Shown one piece after another: positions 8,225 through 16,972 of a stretch of DNA of 45,632 nucleotides. Position numbers and translations under genes: made by a program. The first letter of the stretch is position 1. Every line of letters starts with the position of its first letter. This DNA is from Aquimarina algiphila (lineage in GTDB: Bacteria > Bacteroidota > Bacteroidia > Flavobacteriales > Flavobacteriaceae), in NCBI RefSeq assembly GCF_007489275.1, contig NZ_VLNR01000052.1:1-45632 (forward strand), in the 5' to 3' direction. Below the pieces are notes generated by a model that saw only the letters and a list, made by a program, of their open reading frames with translations, did not search any database and was not told the DNA's origin.

Positions 8225-9538
8225 ATGAGAATATCAGTAATAGGTACCGGATATGTAGGTTTGGTTACAGGAACATGTTTAGCAGAAACTGGTAATGAAG
8301 TAGTTTGTGTGGATATAAATGAACAAAAAGTTCAGAAAATGCGAAATGGTGAAGTGCCTATTTATGAACCACACCTTGATGTACTTTTTGATAGAAATAT
8401 AAAAGCAGGCAGGCTTACTTTTTCGACATCTTTGGAAGAGGGCTTAGAGCATGGAGAAATTATATTTTTAGCATTACCAACTCCTGAAGATGAAGATGGT
8501 TCGGCTGATTTATCTTATGTTTTAGGTGTAGCAGATGACATAGGAAAAAGAATTACAGAATATAAAGTTATTGTAGATAAAAGTACAGTACCTGTAGGTA
8601 CAGCAGAAAAAGTACAGGAAGTTATTGCAAAAAATGCAAAATGCGATTTTGACGTTGTCTCGAATCCAGAGTTTTTAAGAGAAGGGTTTGCGGTAGATGA
8701 TTTTTTGAAACCAGAAAGAATTGTGGTAGGATCTAGCTCTCAAAGAGCAACAGAACTAATGGAAAAACTGTATAAACCTTTTGTTAGATCAGGTAACCCA
8801 ATTATCATAATGGATGAGAAGTCTGCAGAACTTACTAAATATGCAGCTAATTCGTTTCTGGCAGCAAAAATTACATTCATGAATGAGATTGCTAATTATT
8901 GCGAGAAAGTTGGTGCAGATGTAGATAAAGTAAGAAGAGGAATGGGAACAGATTCAAGGATTGGGAAAAGATTTTTGTTTCCAGGTATCGGATATGGAGG
9001 TTCATGTTTTCCAAAAGATGTAAAAGCGCTTCATAAATCAGGAAAAGATGTAGACTACGACTTTCAGATTTTAGATTCAGTAATTAAAGTGAACCAAAAG
9101 CAGAAAACAGCATTACTCCCAAAAATAAAAACATATTTTGATAATGATTTGGATGATAAAACTTTTGCTGTCTGGGGTCTGGCTTTTAAACCAGAAACCG
9201 ATGATATAAGAGAAGCACCAGCATTATATCTTATTGATGAATTATTAAATGCAGGAGCTAAGGTTAAAGCATTTGATCCTGAAGCAATGGATAATGTTAA
9301 AAGAAAATATGAGGATAGAATTCAATTTTCAAAAACAATGTATGAAGCACTTGATAATACTGATGCATTGATTATTTGTACAGAATGGAGTATTTTTAGA
9401 ACTCCTGATTTCAAGAAAATAAAAGATAGCCTAAAAGAGAATGTTATTTTTGATGGTAGGAACTTATATGACATTAGTGATGTCGAAAAAGAAGGAGTTT
9501 CTTATTTTTCTATTGGTAGAAAAGATATAATATTATAA
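8225..9538 (+). CDS. ugd: UDP-glucose 6-dehydrogenase
   Basis: This 437-residue enzyme oxidises UDP-glucose twice with NAD+ to UDP-glucuronate. The N-terminal Rossmann motif is GTGYVGLVTG. The catalytic cysteine is Cys261 in GGSCFPKD, and the C-terminal UDP-binding domain starts near AVWGLAFKP (about residue 315). Length is normal for the family. It starts 9 bases after the WecA-like gene and its stop is followed after one base by the UDP-glucuronate decarboxylase gene. The two therefore form a two-step route from UDP-glucose to UDP-xylose. Related UDP-sugar dehydrogenases acting on HexNAc differ in substrate loops; the decarboxylase neighbour favours UDP-glucose. Confidence 0.93.
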   Translation: MRISVIGTGYVGLVTGTCLAETGNEVVCVDINEQKVQKMRNGEVPIYEPHLDVLFDRNIKAGRLTFSTSLEEGLEHGEIIFLALPTPEDEDGSADLSYVLGVADDIGKRITEYKVIVDKSTVPVGTAEKVQEVIAKNAKCDFDVVSNPEFLREGFAVDDFLKPERIVVGSSSQRATELMEKLYKPFVRSGNPIIIMDEKSAELTKYAANSFLAAKITFMNEIANYCEKVGADVDKVRRGMGTDSRIGKRFLFPGIGYGGSCFPKDVKALHKSGKDVDYDFQILDSVIKVNQKQKTALLPKIKTYFDNDLDDKTFAVWGLAFKPETDDIREAPALYLIDELLNAGAKVKAFDPEAMDNVKRKYEDRIQFSKTMYEALDNTDALIICTEWSIFRTPDFKKIKDSLKENVIFDGRNLYDISDVEKEGVSYFSIGRKDIIL

Positions 9539-9539
9539 A

Positions 9540-10520
9540 ATGCAAAAAGTTTTAATTACAGGAGCAGCGGGTTTTTTAGGTTCTCATCTTTGTGATAGAT
9601 TTATCAAAGAAGGGTTTCATGTGATTGCCATGGATAACTTGATTACAGGGGATATAAAAAATATAGAACATCTATTTAAATTAAAACAGTTTGAGTTTTA
9701 TAATCATGATGTTACCAAATTTGTTCATGTACCAGGTGAACTCGATTATATATTACATTTTGCTTCACCAGCAAGTCCGATAGATTATCTTAAAATACCT
9801 ATTCAGACATTAAAAGTTGGATCTTTAGGCACACACAACCTTTTAGGACTGGCAAAAGAGAAAAACGCGAGAATCTTAATAGCATCGACAAGTGAAGTAT
9901 ATGGAGATCCTCAAGTACACCCTCAAAATGAAGAATATTATGGTAATGTTAATACAATTGGTCCTAGAGGAGTATATGATGAAGCAAAACGCTTTCAGGA
10001 ATCAATAACAATGGCATACCATACCTATCATGGAGTTGAAACAAGAATAGTGCGTATTTTTAACACCTATGGTCCTAGGATGAGGTTAAATGATGGCCGT
10101 GTAGTACCGGCATTTATCGGACAAGCATTAAGAGGAGAAGATTTAACAATATTTGGAGATGGTATGCAAACACGATCTTTTTGTTATGTCGACGATCAAG
10201 TAGAAGGGATTTATAAGTTGCTTCTTAGTGACTATGTTTACCCAGTTAATATCGGTAATCCTGATGAGGTCACTATTAAAGAATTTGCCGAAGAAATAGT
10301 AAGACTTACAGAAACAGATCAAAAAGTAATCTATAAACCACTACCAGTTGATGATCCGTTGCAACGACAACCGGATATTACTAAGGCTAAAGAAATATTA
10401 AACTGGGAACCCAAAATGGGCAGGTCAGAGGGAATGAAACTAACACTTGAATATTTTAAAGGGTTTTCTAAAGAAGAACTTCAGAAAAGCGATCATAAAG
10501 ATTTTTCGTCTTATTCTTAA
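9540..10520 (+). CDS. uxs: UDP-glucuronate decarboxylase (UDP-xylose synthase)
   Basis: This 326-residue short-chain dehydrogenase/epimerase-family enzyme converts UDP-glucuronate to UDP-xylose and CO2 using tightly bound NAD+. The glycine motif GAAGFLGSH is at residues 7-15. The catalytic Tyr146 and Lys150 are in YDEAK, preceded by the STSEVYGDP serine motif. The stretch NTYGPRMRLNDGRVVPAF is characteristic of UXS proteins rather than simple epimerases. It lacks the N-terminal membrane extension of animal UXS, as is usual in bacteria. One base separates it from ugd, so the pair is co-translated. The product implies xylose (or a derivative) in the locus glycan. Confidence 0.92.
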   Translation: MQKVLITGAAGFLGSHLCDRFIKEGFHVIAMDNLITGDIKNIEHLFKLKQFEFYNHDVTKFVHVPGELDYILHFASPASPIDYLKIPIQTLKVGSLGTHNLLGLAKEKNARILIASTSEVYGDPQVHPQNEEYYGNVNTIGPRGVYDEAKRFQESITMAYHTYHGVETRIVRIFNTYGPRMRLNDGRVVPAFIGQALRGEDLTIFGDGMQTRSFCYVDDQVEGIYKLLLSDYVYPVNIGNPDEVTIKEFAEEIVRLTETDQKVIYKPLPVDDPLQRQPDITKAKEILNWEPKMGRSEGMKLTLEYFKGFSKEELQKSDHKDFSSYS

Positions 10521-10526
10521 TAACCA

Positions 10527-11879
10527 ATGCATCACAAAAGAGGGGGATATTCATACTTAATTAGGCCAATACTTATTGTTATAGATCTGATTATTTTATT
10601 TATCTCCTCTTACTACCTTTTAAGTAGTATTGTTTCTAATCAATTCTATGTCTTTTTGGGGACAATCTGGCTAGTATCAGCATATTTACTCGATTTTTAT
10701 GAAGTATATCGATTTACAAAAGCTATTACAATTATTTCGCTTTTGTTTCGCCAGGCAACGGTAATCCTAATACTTATATATGCATATTTAGGAGTTCTAA
10801 GGATCAACCTTTTTTCTGGTAAAGAACCACTTTACTTCATTATTATTGTTATTTCTACAGTTGGAATAATTAAAGTAATATCATACTATGCTTTAAAAAG
10901 ATATCGATCATATTTGGGAGGTAATAATAGAAGGGTTATTATCATAGGTAATAATAAAAGTGCTAATCAACTTAAGGCCATTTTTGAGGAAAAAAAAGAC
11001 TTGGGTTATCAAGTATTAGGGGTGTTTTCTGATACACTTTCAAAGTCCATAAAAGATAGCTTTGATTTTTTGGAAGAAGAGGAGGTTGACGAGATTTATT
11101 GTGCTATTGATGAAATTTCAGACGACATTATGAATGAATACGTGAAGTATGTAGATCAGAATTATTGTGTGTTAAAATTTATCCCAAGTTCACAACGTAT
11201 TTATTCTAAAAGATTGACAACAGATTATTATGAATATTTACCAGTATTATCAATTCCAGAGATATCATTAAATAGCGCAGTTAATAGGACTATTAAAAGA
11301 GGATTTGATATTATTTTCTCTATTTTAATTATCATATTAATTTTATCCTGGATAACTCCATTACTTTTCATATTTATTAAATTAGAATCCAAGGGGCCAT
11401 TAATTTATAGTCAAAAACGAAATGGAATTAACTATAAGGAGTTTATATGTTATAAGTTTAGATCTATGAGATATAAGAAACATGTCGAGCTTGATCAGGT
11501 TAAAAAAGAAGATATTAGGGTAACCCGAATAGGGCGTTTCATGAGAAGAACTAGTATTGATGAACTTCCACAGTTTTTTAATGTTTTACTAGGTGATATG
11601 TCTGTAGTTGGTCCTAGACCTCATATGATATCATACACCAAAGATTATGCAAAAAAGATCGATAAGTATAATTTTGTATTTCGCCATGCAGTAAAACCTG
11701 GCATAACAGGTTTAGCCCAGATAAAAGGATATAGAGGAGAAGTAAAATACGATGAGGAGATTGTTAATCGTATTAAACATGATATTTTTTATATAGAAAA
11801 CTGGTCTGTTCTTCTTGATTTAAAAATTATTTTAGATACTATAATTAATATTATAAAAGGCCAAGAAAAAGCATATTAG
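10527..11879 (+). CDS. WcaJ/CpsE-type polyprenyl glycosylphosphotransferase
   Basis: This 450-residue membrane enzyme has four to five predicted helices in the first ~125 residues, a Rossmann-like CoA-binding fold at ~130-225, and a C-terminal bacterial sugar transferase domain from ~250. That domain carries the reentrant helix (KRGFDIIFSILII), YKFRSM, RRTSIDELPQ and GDMSVVGPRP motifs that hold the catalytic Asp-Glu pair. The family transfers a hexose-1-phosphate, often glucose, to undecaprenyl phosphate to start exopolysaccharide or capsule units. It ends the seven-gene operon. Together with the WecA-like gene the locus encodes two different initiating enzymes, so two glycans, or a role of one outside this pathway, are possible. 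Confidence 0.9.
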   Translation: MHHKRGGYSYLIRPILIVIDLIILFISSYYLLSSIVSNQFYVFLGTIWLVSAYLLDFYEVYRFTKAITIISLLFRQATVILILIYAYLGVLRINLFSGKEPLYFIIIVISTVGIIKVISYYALKRYRSYLGGNNRRVIIIGNNKSANQLKAIFEEKKDLGYQVLGVFSDTLSKSIKDSFDFLEEEEVDEIYCAIDEISDDIMNEYVKYVDQNYCVLKFIPSSQRIYSKRLTTDYYEYLPVLSIPEISLNSAVNRTIKRGFDIIFSILIIILILSWITPLLFIFIKLESKGPLIYSQKRNGINYKEFICYKFRSMRYKKHVELDQVKKEDIRVTRIGRFMRRTSIDELPQFFNVLLGDMSVVGPRPHMISYTKDYAKKIDKYNFVFRHAVKPGITGLAQIKGYRGEVKYDEEIVNRIKHDIFYIENWSVLLDLKIILDTIINIIKGQEKAY

Positions 11880-11916
11880 TATGTTTTGAAGGGTTAATTA
11901 TAAAAACAGAATAATA

Positions 11917-11950
11917 AAAAAGCTATAATCTAAAAAAACAGAAGCTTTTT
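11917..11950 (+). terminator. Possible weak hairpin after the polysaccharide operon
   Basis: AAAAAGCT (11917-11924) can pair with AGCTTTTT (11943-11950) across an 18-base loop. The stem is short and A/T-rich, so this is only a candidate terminator. The rest of the 176-base gap holds the promoter of the next gene. Confidence 0.3.
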
Positions 11951-11954
11951 GTAT

Positions 11955-11985
11955 TTTGCTTGTAACAGGAGATACTGTACATTTG
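11955..11985 (+). promoter_or_regulatory. Promoter of the O-antigen polymerase/ligase gene
   Basis: TTTG at 11955-11958 and TACATTTG at 11978-11985 are 19 bases apart, a full match to the Bacteroidota promoter pattern. The GTG start at 12056 lies about 70 bases downstream, so this gene can be expressed apart from the upstream operon. Confidence 0.65.
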
Positions 11986-12055
11986 ATTATGTAAGTACAA
12001 TACAATTCAAAACCTCAAAAAACGTTAAACACTTCATAATCTATTTATATAACAA

Positions 12056-13333
12056 GTGCAATTTGGCAAGATACTAACTCAGGCAACCAGTATGTTCTAT
12101 AAAGAAGACCATTGGGTAGTAATGACCTTTTGGAACAGTCTTTATATTGCTTTTTTTTTAATGCCGTTAGGTATTACACTCCCTACTCCGTTTTTTATAA
12201 TTTCGATCGTTTTTGGAATTATGATGATATTTAGACCACAAAAGAAATTTGTATTGGATAAATCGGTACTTCTCTTTCCTTTGTATTTTACTATAATGAC
12301 TCTAAGTTTAATTTATACTGACGACCTGGGCAGTGGATTGAATTTAGTACAGAGATCATTATCCCTACTATTGTTTCCAATTATTTTTTTATTTGTTAAA
12401 GAGGATGCTAATACCGTAAAAAGGTTATTTGACTTTTTACTTGTTGGTTTGATTGTATCTTTTTTTATCAATATCTGTATTGCTTCAAATAATTTATATC
12501 GATACCTTATTGATATAAAAGAAATTACTGGAGTATTCATGTTTTTAGAAGAGATAGTAAAAAATTGGTCTCAATTTTTTGTAGGGTCTGTTTTTTCCAG
12601 ATCTGTAAATGCTAATTATGTTTCAATATATATCTTGTTAGTACTTAGCTATTACCTTAAAAATAAATTAAGGTCTCGATTTCAGTTAGTAGTAGTAACA
12701 TTATTATTTCTTTATCTTTTTTTATTAGCATCTATAGCGGCATATTTAATACTGTTTGTGATGTCTTTATTGTTGATTTTCAATATTGTAGATAAAGAAA
12801 AAAAGTATATGATGATCATTGTGTTTATAATGGGTGTCGCATTGTTTTTAGGGAACCCTAGGGTGACTAATTTCTATGAGAGGGTAAAAGATTTTAGTAA
12901 AGTGGCAGCTTATGAAACTACAACCTTAGAAAAATCCAGAATATTGGCATGGGACGCTAGTGTTAAGTTAATTAAGGAAGCCCCTATGTTAGGTTATGGA
13001 GTAGGAGATGCAAATGATGTTCTAATGAAAAAGTATAAAGAGTTAGGGTATATGCCTAATCATGAAAACAAGTATAATGCCCATAATCAATTTTTGCAAA
13101 CGTATCTTCAAAGCGGTATTATAGGTTTTAGCGTTTTGCTTATTATTTTTATTGTATTGGGGATGCGCATGAAAAGAAGTCGAAATGAATTTTCTGTCTT
13201 TCTGATTGTGTTCGTATCATTATTGTTTGAATCGATGCTGGTTCGGTTTAATGGAATTGTATTCTTTTCTATTGTGATACCGCTACTATTAAAAAAGAGG
13301 AGTATTTTAAGTAGCAGGATTATTCGTAATTAG
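12056..13333 (+). CDS. O-antigen ligase/polymerase family membrane protein
   Basis: This 425-residue protein has about ten predicted membrane helices and a large periplasmic loop between helices near residues 280-355. The loop carries the Wzy_C/WaaL signature NAHNQFLQ, whose histidine is needed in characterised ligases. The family either polymerises lipid-linked repeat units (Wzy) or ligates glycan to lipid A core (WaaL); the sequence does not decide between them. The start is the GTG at 12056 (product MQFGKIL). An ATG eleven codons later (MFYKED) is an alternative. It has its own promoter at 11955-11985 and is the last gene of the polysaccharide locus before purD. Confidence 0.85.
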   Translation: MQFGKILTQATSMFYKEDHWVVMTFWNSLYIAFFLMPLGITLPTPFFIISIVFGIMMIFRPQKKFVLDKSVLLFPLYFTIMTLSLIYTDDLGSGLNLVQRSLSLLLFPIIFLFVKEDANTVKRLFDFLLVGLIVSFFINICIASNNLYRYLIDIKEITGVFMFLEEIVKNWSQFFVGSVFSRSVNANYVSIYILLVLSYYLKNKLRSRFQLVVVTLLFLYLFLLASIAAYLILFVMSLLLIFNIVDKEKKYMMIIVFIMGVALFLGNPRVTNFYERVKDFSKVAAYETTTLEKSRILAWDASVKLIKEAPMLGYGVGDANDVLMKKYKELGYMPNHENKYNAHNQFLQTYLQSGIIGFSVLLIIFIVLGMRMKRSRNEFSVFLIVFVSLLFESMLVRFNGIVFFSIVIPLLLKKRSILSSRIIRN

Positions 13334-13403
13334 TTCGTATAGACTTGATACCATTATCTTAAGTTTTTATACAAAACAATTAGCAATACAACTACGAATA
13401 AAC

Positions 13404-13411
13404 TATTTTTG
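13404..13411 (+). promoter_or_regulatory. Candidate -7 element of purD
   Basis: TATTTTTG matches TAnnTTTG and lies 28 bases before the purD ATG. No TTG is seen at the right distance upstream. Confidence 0.45.
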
Positions 13412-13439
13412 AGCGCATAAATACAAGCTATATCAAATC

Positions 13440-14711
13440 ATGAATATTTTAGTACTAGGATCAGGAGGTAGAGAGCATACATTTGCTTATAAAATTGTAG
13501 AAAGTCCACTTTGTGATACTTTATTTGTAGCTCCTGGTAATGCAGGAACTGCTGCTATTGCAACCAATGTGCCTATTGCAGTAACAGATTTTCCTGCAAT
13601 CAAAGATTTGGTACTACGAGAAAATATTAAAATGGTTGTTGTAGGACCAGAAGACCCTCTGGTACAAGGGATAAGTGATTTTTTTGTAGAAGATAGTCAA
13701 CTTAATGATATTGTAGTAATAGGCCCTTCTAAAGAAGGGGCGCAATTAGAAGGCAGCAAAGAATACGCCAAAGAATTTTTATTCAGACATCATATTCCCA
13801 CAGCAGCTTATCAAAGTTTTACAGCTACAACAGTTAATGAAGGAAAACAGTTTCTGGAAACTCTTAATGCACCATATGTACTAAAAGCAGATGGCTTGGC
13901 AGCGGGTAAGGGAGTGTTAATTTTACAAGATATTGAAGAAGCCAAAGCTGAATTAGAAAACATGCTAACCAATAAAAAATTTGGCGCTGCAAGTGAAAAA
14001 GTAGTTGTCGAAGAGTTTCTTGATGGCATTGAATTAAGTGTTTTTGTACTTACAGATGGGAAACATTATGTAACGCTACCAACTGCAAAAGATTATAAAC
14101 GAATAGGAGAGGGAGATACAGGTTTAAATACAGGAGGTATGGGAGCTATTTCACCGGTTCCTTTTGCCGATGAGGTGTTTATGAAAAAGATCGAAGAACA
14201 GATTATTAAGCCTACAGTTGATGGCTTGGCAAAAGAAAAAATCGATTACAAAGGCTTTATTTTTATCGGACTAATTAAAGTAGGTGATGATCCAAAAGTA
14301 ATCGAATATAATGTACGTATGGGAGATCCCGAAACCGAAGCTGTATTGCCAAGAGTCAAGACCGATTTAGTTCAATTGTTTAACCATGTCGGATCTCAAT
14401 CATTGGATAAAATTAATCTCGAATTGGATAAAAGAAGTGCTACAACCGTAATGACTGTTTCAGGAGGATATCCTGAAGCGTATCAAAAGGGAAAAGAGAT
14501 TACAGGTATCGATACGATCTCAGAATCTATTGTTTTTCATGCAGGAACAACCTTGAATGATGGTAAGGTTGTTACAAATGGAGGGCGAGTTATCGCAATA
14601 ACTTCGTTTGACGAAGATTTTAGAGAAGCATTAAAAAAATCCTATCAAAATATTGAGAAACTTCATTTTGAAGATATGTATTATAGGAAAGATCTGGGGT
14701 TTGATTTATAA
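13440..14711 (+). CDS. purD: Phosphoribosylamine-glycine ligase
   Basis: This 423-residue ATP-grasp enzyme joins glycine to 5-phosphoribosylamine in the second step of de novo purine synthesis. The N-terminal motif is VLGSGGREHT. The PurD signature GPEDPLVQG follows, then the ATP-grasp core (LKADGLAAGKGV, about residues 148-159). The metal-binding stretch RMGDPETEAVLP is near residue 290. Length and all domains are normal. It has its own candidate promoter and is followed 32 bases later by a strong hairpin terminator shared with the opposite-strand gene. Confidence 0.96.
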   Translation: MNILVLGSGGREHTFAYKIVESPLCDTLFVAPGNAGTAAIATNVPIAVTDFPAIKDLVLRENIKMVVVGPEDPLVQGISDFFVEDSQLNDIVVIGPSKEGAQLEGSKEYAKEFLFRHHIPTAAYQSFTATTVNEGKQFLETLNAPYVLKADGLAAGKGVLILQDIEEAKAELENMLTNKKFGAASEKVVVEEFLDGIELSVFVLTDGKHYVTLPTAKDYKRIGEGDTGLNTGGMGAISPVPFADEVFMKKIEEQIIKPTVDGLAKEKIDYKGFIFIGLIKVGDDPKVIEYNVRMGDPETEAVLPRVKTDLVQLFNHVGSQSLDKINLELDKRSATTVMTVSGGYPEAYQKGKEITGIDTISESIVFHAGTTLNDGKVVTNGGRVIAITSFDEDFREALKKSYQNIEKLHFEDMYYRKDLGFDL

Positions 14712-14743
14712 TATAGTATCAACATCAAAAAGATTAAAATAAG

Positions 14744-14774
14744 AAAAGTCCCTATAAATTTTATAGGGACTTTT
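14744..14774. terminator. Bidirectional intrinsic terminator between purD and a DUF6341 gene
   Basis: A perfect 15-base stem pairs 14744-14758 with 14760-14774; its core is AGTCCCTAT/ATAGGGACT. The A-run on one side and T-run on the other give a U-tract in both directions. It ends purD on the plus strand and the small gene at 14831-15061 on the minus strand. Confidence 0.92.
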
Positions 14775-14830
14775 ATATAAATTGATAATCCGATTTATAT
14801 CTCCAAATATAAATAAAACTTTTCTGATGT

Positions 14831-15061
14831 TTAATTTAGGAATGAATGTGCTTTAGGATCTCTATTTTCTTCATCATTGTCATTAAATTTCTTCAATTCT
14901 TTCATCCAATAAAGAAAAGCCAAAGAACCAATAATCATAAAAACCCAGTTAAGTACATTAGCAGCAGTCCAGCTTTCTAGTTCTAATGCTCTTAATGCAT
15001 CAAAAGGTGCAAACAATACATCTACAAATAGGGATTCGATAGCTCCAAAAAAATCTTTCAT
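14831..15061 (-). CDS. Small inner-membrane protein, DUF6341 family
   Basis: This 76-residue protein has one clear membrane helix (about residues 35-53, NVLNWVFMIIGSLAFLYWM), an amphipathic N-terminus (MKDFFGAIESLF) and an acidic C-tail. From memory it matches the flavobacterial DUF6341 family, whose members also carry the LFAPFDALRALELESW stretch and end in AHSFL. Function is unknown. It is divergent from the DUF6427 gene and convergent with purD; purD and these two families often lie together in Flavobacteriaceae. Confidence 0.8.
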   Translation of the reverse strand: MKDFFGAIESLFVDVLFAPFDALRALELESWTAANVLNWVFMIIGSLAFLYWMKELKKFNDNDEENRDPKAHSFLN

Positions 15062-15166
15062 AATGTGTTCTATATTTTCTTTTTTAAAAGTCTAAAGAGT
15101 AAACTAAAAACTTTTTATACATTAGTTCTGTAATACATAAAAAACAATTATAATAATTGTTTGATG

Positions 15167-15174
15167 CAAAAATA
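15167..15174 (-). promoter_or_regulatory. Candidate -7 element for the DUF6341 gene
   Basis: On the minus strand this reads TATTTTTG, matching TAnnTTTG, about 106 bases before the ATG at 15061. No good upstream element is evident. Confidence 0.3.
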
Positions 15175-15186
15175 TAAAAAATAGTA

Positions 15187-16107
15187 GTGTTATCAAGCTT
15201 TTTTAGTAAATCAAAACCCATTAATTACATTGCCGTGGCATTATACATGGGAGTACTCTTTAGTATAGCGCACTATAAAAAGGGATTTGAGGTAGAAAGT
15301 ACCTATATTTTAAAAGTCATTGCGAGCGTCTTTTTGTATATTTTACCTATGCTGGCACTTAATTTTGTAGCTCAAAAGAATGATTTAACAAATAAAGGAA
15401 CATTTACCATACTATTGTTTGCTTTTCTTACCACAATACTGCCAAGTTCACTAACAAGTTTTCCGATTTTGTTATCTAATATTTTGATATTATTAGCCGT
15501 ACAGAATATTCTACACCTAAGAAATGAAAAACATATAAAAGCTAAAATTTTTAATGCCTCTATATGTATCGGTTTAGCATCGCTAGCGTATTTTTGGAGC
15601 ATTGGATTTATAGCATTGGTTTTTTTGGGAATATTGTATTTTGAACCCAATAACTATAGAAACTGGTTAATACCTGGTATTGGAATTATAATGATCTATG
15701 TATTTGCAAATTGTTTTACATTATTCTTTTATGATTCATTCTTTACTTTTACCACATATGTTGATTCTGTTTCATTCTCATTTCGAGAATATTTCACAAA
15801 AGAATCACTTTTTTCTGTAGGAGTATTATCTATTTGTATCGTATTCTTTTTCTCTATCTACCTTATTAAATTTGGAAGAAAAACAGCTAATACAAAACCA
15901 ATATTAAGAGTGGTTATTGCATATTTAATTATTGCTATAGCAATAGCCGTTATTGCACCAGAAAAAGATACTTCAGAGCTATTTTTTTTGGCGACACCAC
16001 TTGCGTTGATTGGGACTACATATCTTGAGATGAATTATAATCGGTTTGCCAAAGAAGTCAATATTTGGATATTTATATTAATTCCGTTTACCATATTACT
16101 GTTTTGA
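15187..16107 (+). CDS. DUF6427 family polytopic membrane protein
   Basis: This 306-residue protein has about nine to ten hydrophobic helices and almost no soluble domain. The start is the GTG at 15187 (product MLSSFFSKSKPINY). The opening S-F-F-S-K-S-x-P-I-N-Y and the overall helix pattern match, from memory, the flavobacterial DUF6427 family found near purD and DUF6341. It could be involved in envelope or glycan processes, since a DUF4254-GT9 pair follows, but no catalytic motif can be named. Confidence 0.8.
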   Translation: MLSSFFSKSKPINYIAVALYMGVLFSIAHYKKGFEVESTYILKVIASVFLYILPMLALNFVAQKNDLTNKGTFTILLFAFLTTILPSSLTSFPILLSNILILLAVQNILHLRNEKHIKAKIFNASICIGLASLAYFWSIGFIALVFLGILYFEPNNYRNWLIPGIGIIMIYVFANCFTLFFYDSFFTFTTYVDSVSFSFREYFTKESLFSVGVLSICIVFFFSIYLIKFGRKTANTKPILRVVIAYLIIAIAIAVIAPEKDTSELFFLATPLALIGTTYLEMNYNRFAKEVNIWIFILIPFTILLF

Positions 16108-16252
16108 TTTTTGAGAACAAATGTACTCGAATGCTATAGTAGAGACATACGTATTAGAAGGATAGAAGACGATATTCAATATTTGAGACTTTATATAATT
16201 TTCTACAGTACAGATTGAAATAGAAGATGCTAAATACTATTGCAAAATATAA

Positions 16253-16260
16253 TACCTTTG
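16253..16260 (+). promoter_or_regulatory. Candidate -7 element of the DUF4254-GT9 operon
   Basis: TACCTTTG is a full match to TAnnTTTG, 103 bases before the DUF4254 ATG. The rest of the 256-base gap (16108-16363) shows nothing else that I can support. Confidence 0.4.
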
Positions 16261-16363
16261 CATCAGTATATATGAGGTGTATAGTAGATAAAGCGATACA
16301 TCAAAAATATAAAGGGATAGAACCAATAGAATAGTTACACATTTTAGAAAAATAAAAACGCAG

Positions 16364-16972
16364 ATGTTTACTGATAAAGCAAATTCCATTTTTAAAGAAG
16401 TTATAGAAAAATACCACGTGATTGATAGTGTGGATCAAGAATTCTCTAATCCATATGATAGTAAATCACAAGCTATTGAGCATTTGTTATATCGTAAATG
16501 CTGGATTGATACCGTGCAATGGCATTATGAAGATATCATACGAGATCCACAAATTGATCCAGTTGCTGCACTTACGTTAAAAAGACAGATTGATGCTTCT
16601 AACCAGGATCGTACAGATATGGTAGAGTATATTGATAGTTATTTTTTAGAACAATATAAAAACGTAACCCCAAAAAATAATGCGACTATCAATACCGAAA
16701 GCCCAGCTTGGGGAGTAGATAGATTGTCTATTTTGGCGTTAAAAGTATATCATATGCATGTAGAGACCATTCGAGATGGAGCTTCAGAAGAGCATAAAGC
16801 TACATGTCAAAATAAATTAAATATACTATTAGAACAGCAAGTAGATTTGTCTACAGCTATCGATACCCTGTTAAATGATATCAAAGAAGGAGATAAATAT
16901 ATGAAAGTATATAAGCAGATGAAGATGTATAATGATGATGAATTAAACCCAGTATTACGTGGAGAAAAGTAA
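16364..16972 (+). CDS. DUF4254 domain-containing protein
   Basis: This 202-residue, mostly helical soluble protein belongs to the bacteroidotal DUF4254 family. Visible conserved features are the stretch around LLYRKCWIDTVQWHYEDIIRD near residue 45 (family core) and DRLSILALKVYHM near residue 122. No enzymatic motif or signal peptide is present. It overlaps the following GT9 gene by 14 bases, and the two families are commonly coupled in Flavobacteriia, which suggests a shared role in lipopolysaccharide core or glycan synthesis. That role is inferred from the neighbour only. Confidence 0.87.
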   Translation: MFTDKANSIFKEVIEKYHVIDSVDQEFSNPYDSKSQAIEHLLYRKCWIDTVQWHYEDIIRDPQIDPVAALTLKRQIDASNQDRTDMVEYIDSYFLEQYKNVTPKNNATINTESPAWGVDRLSILALKVYHMHVETIRDGASEEHKATCQNKLNILLEQQVDLSTAIDTLLNDIKEGDKYMKVYKQMKMYNDDELNPVLRGEK

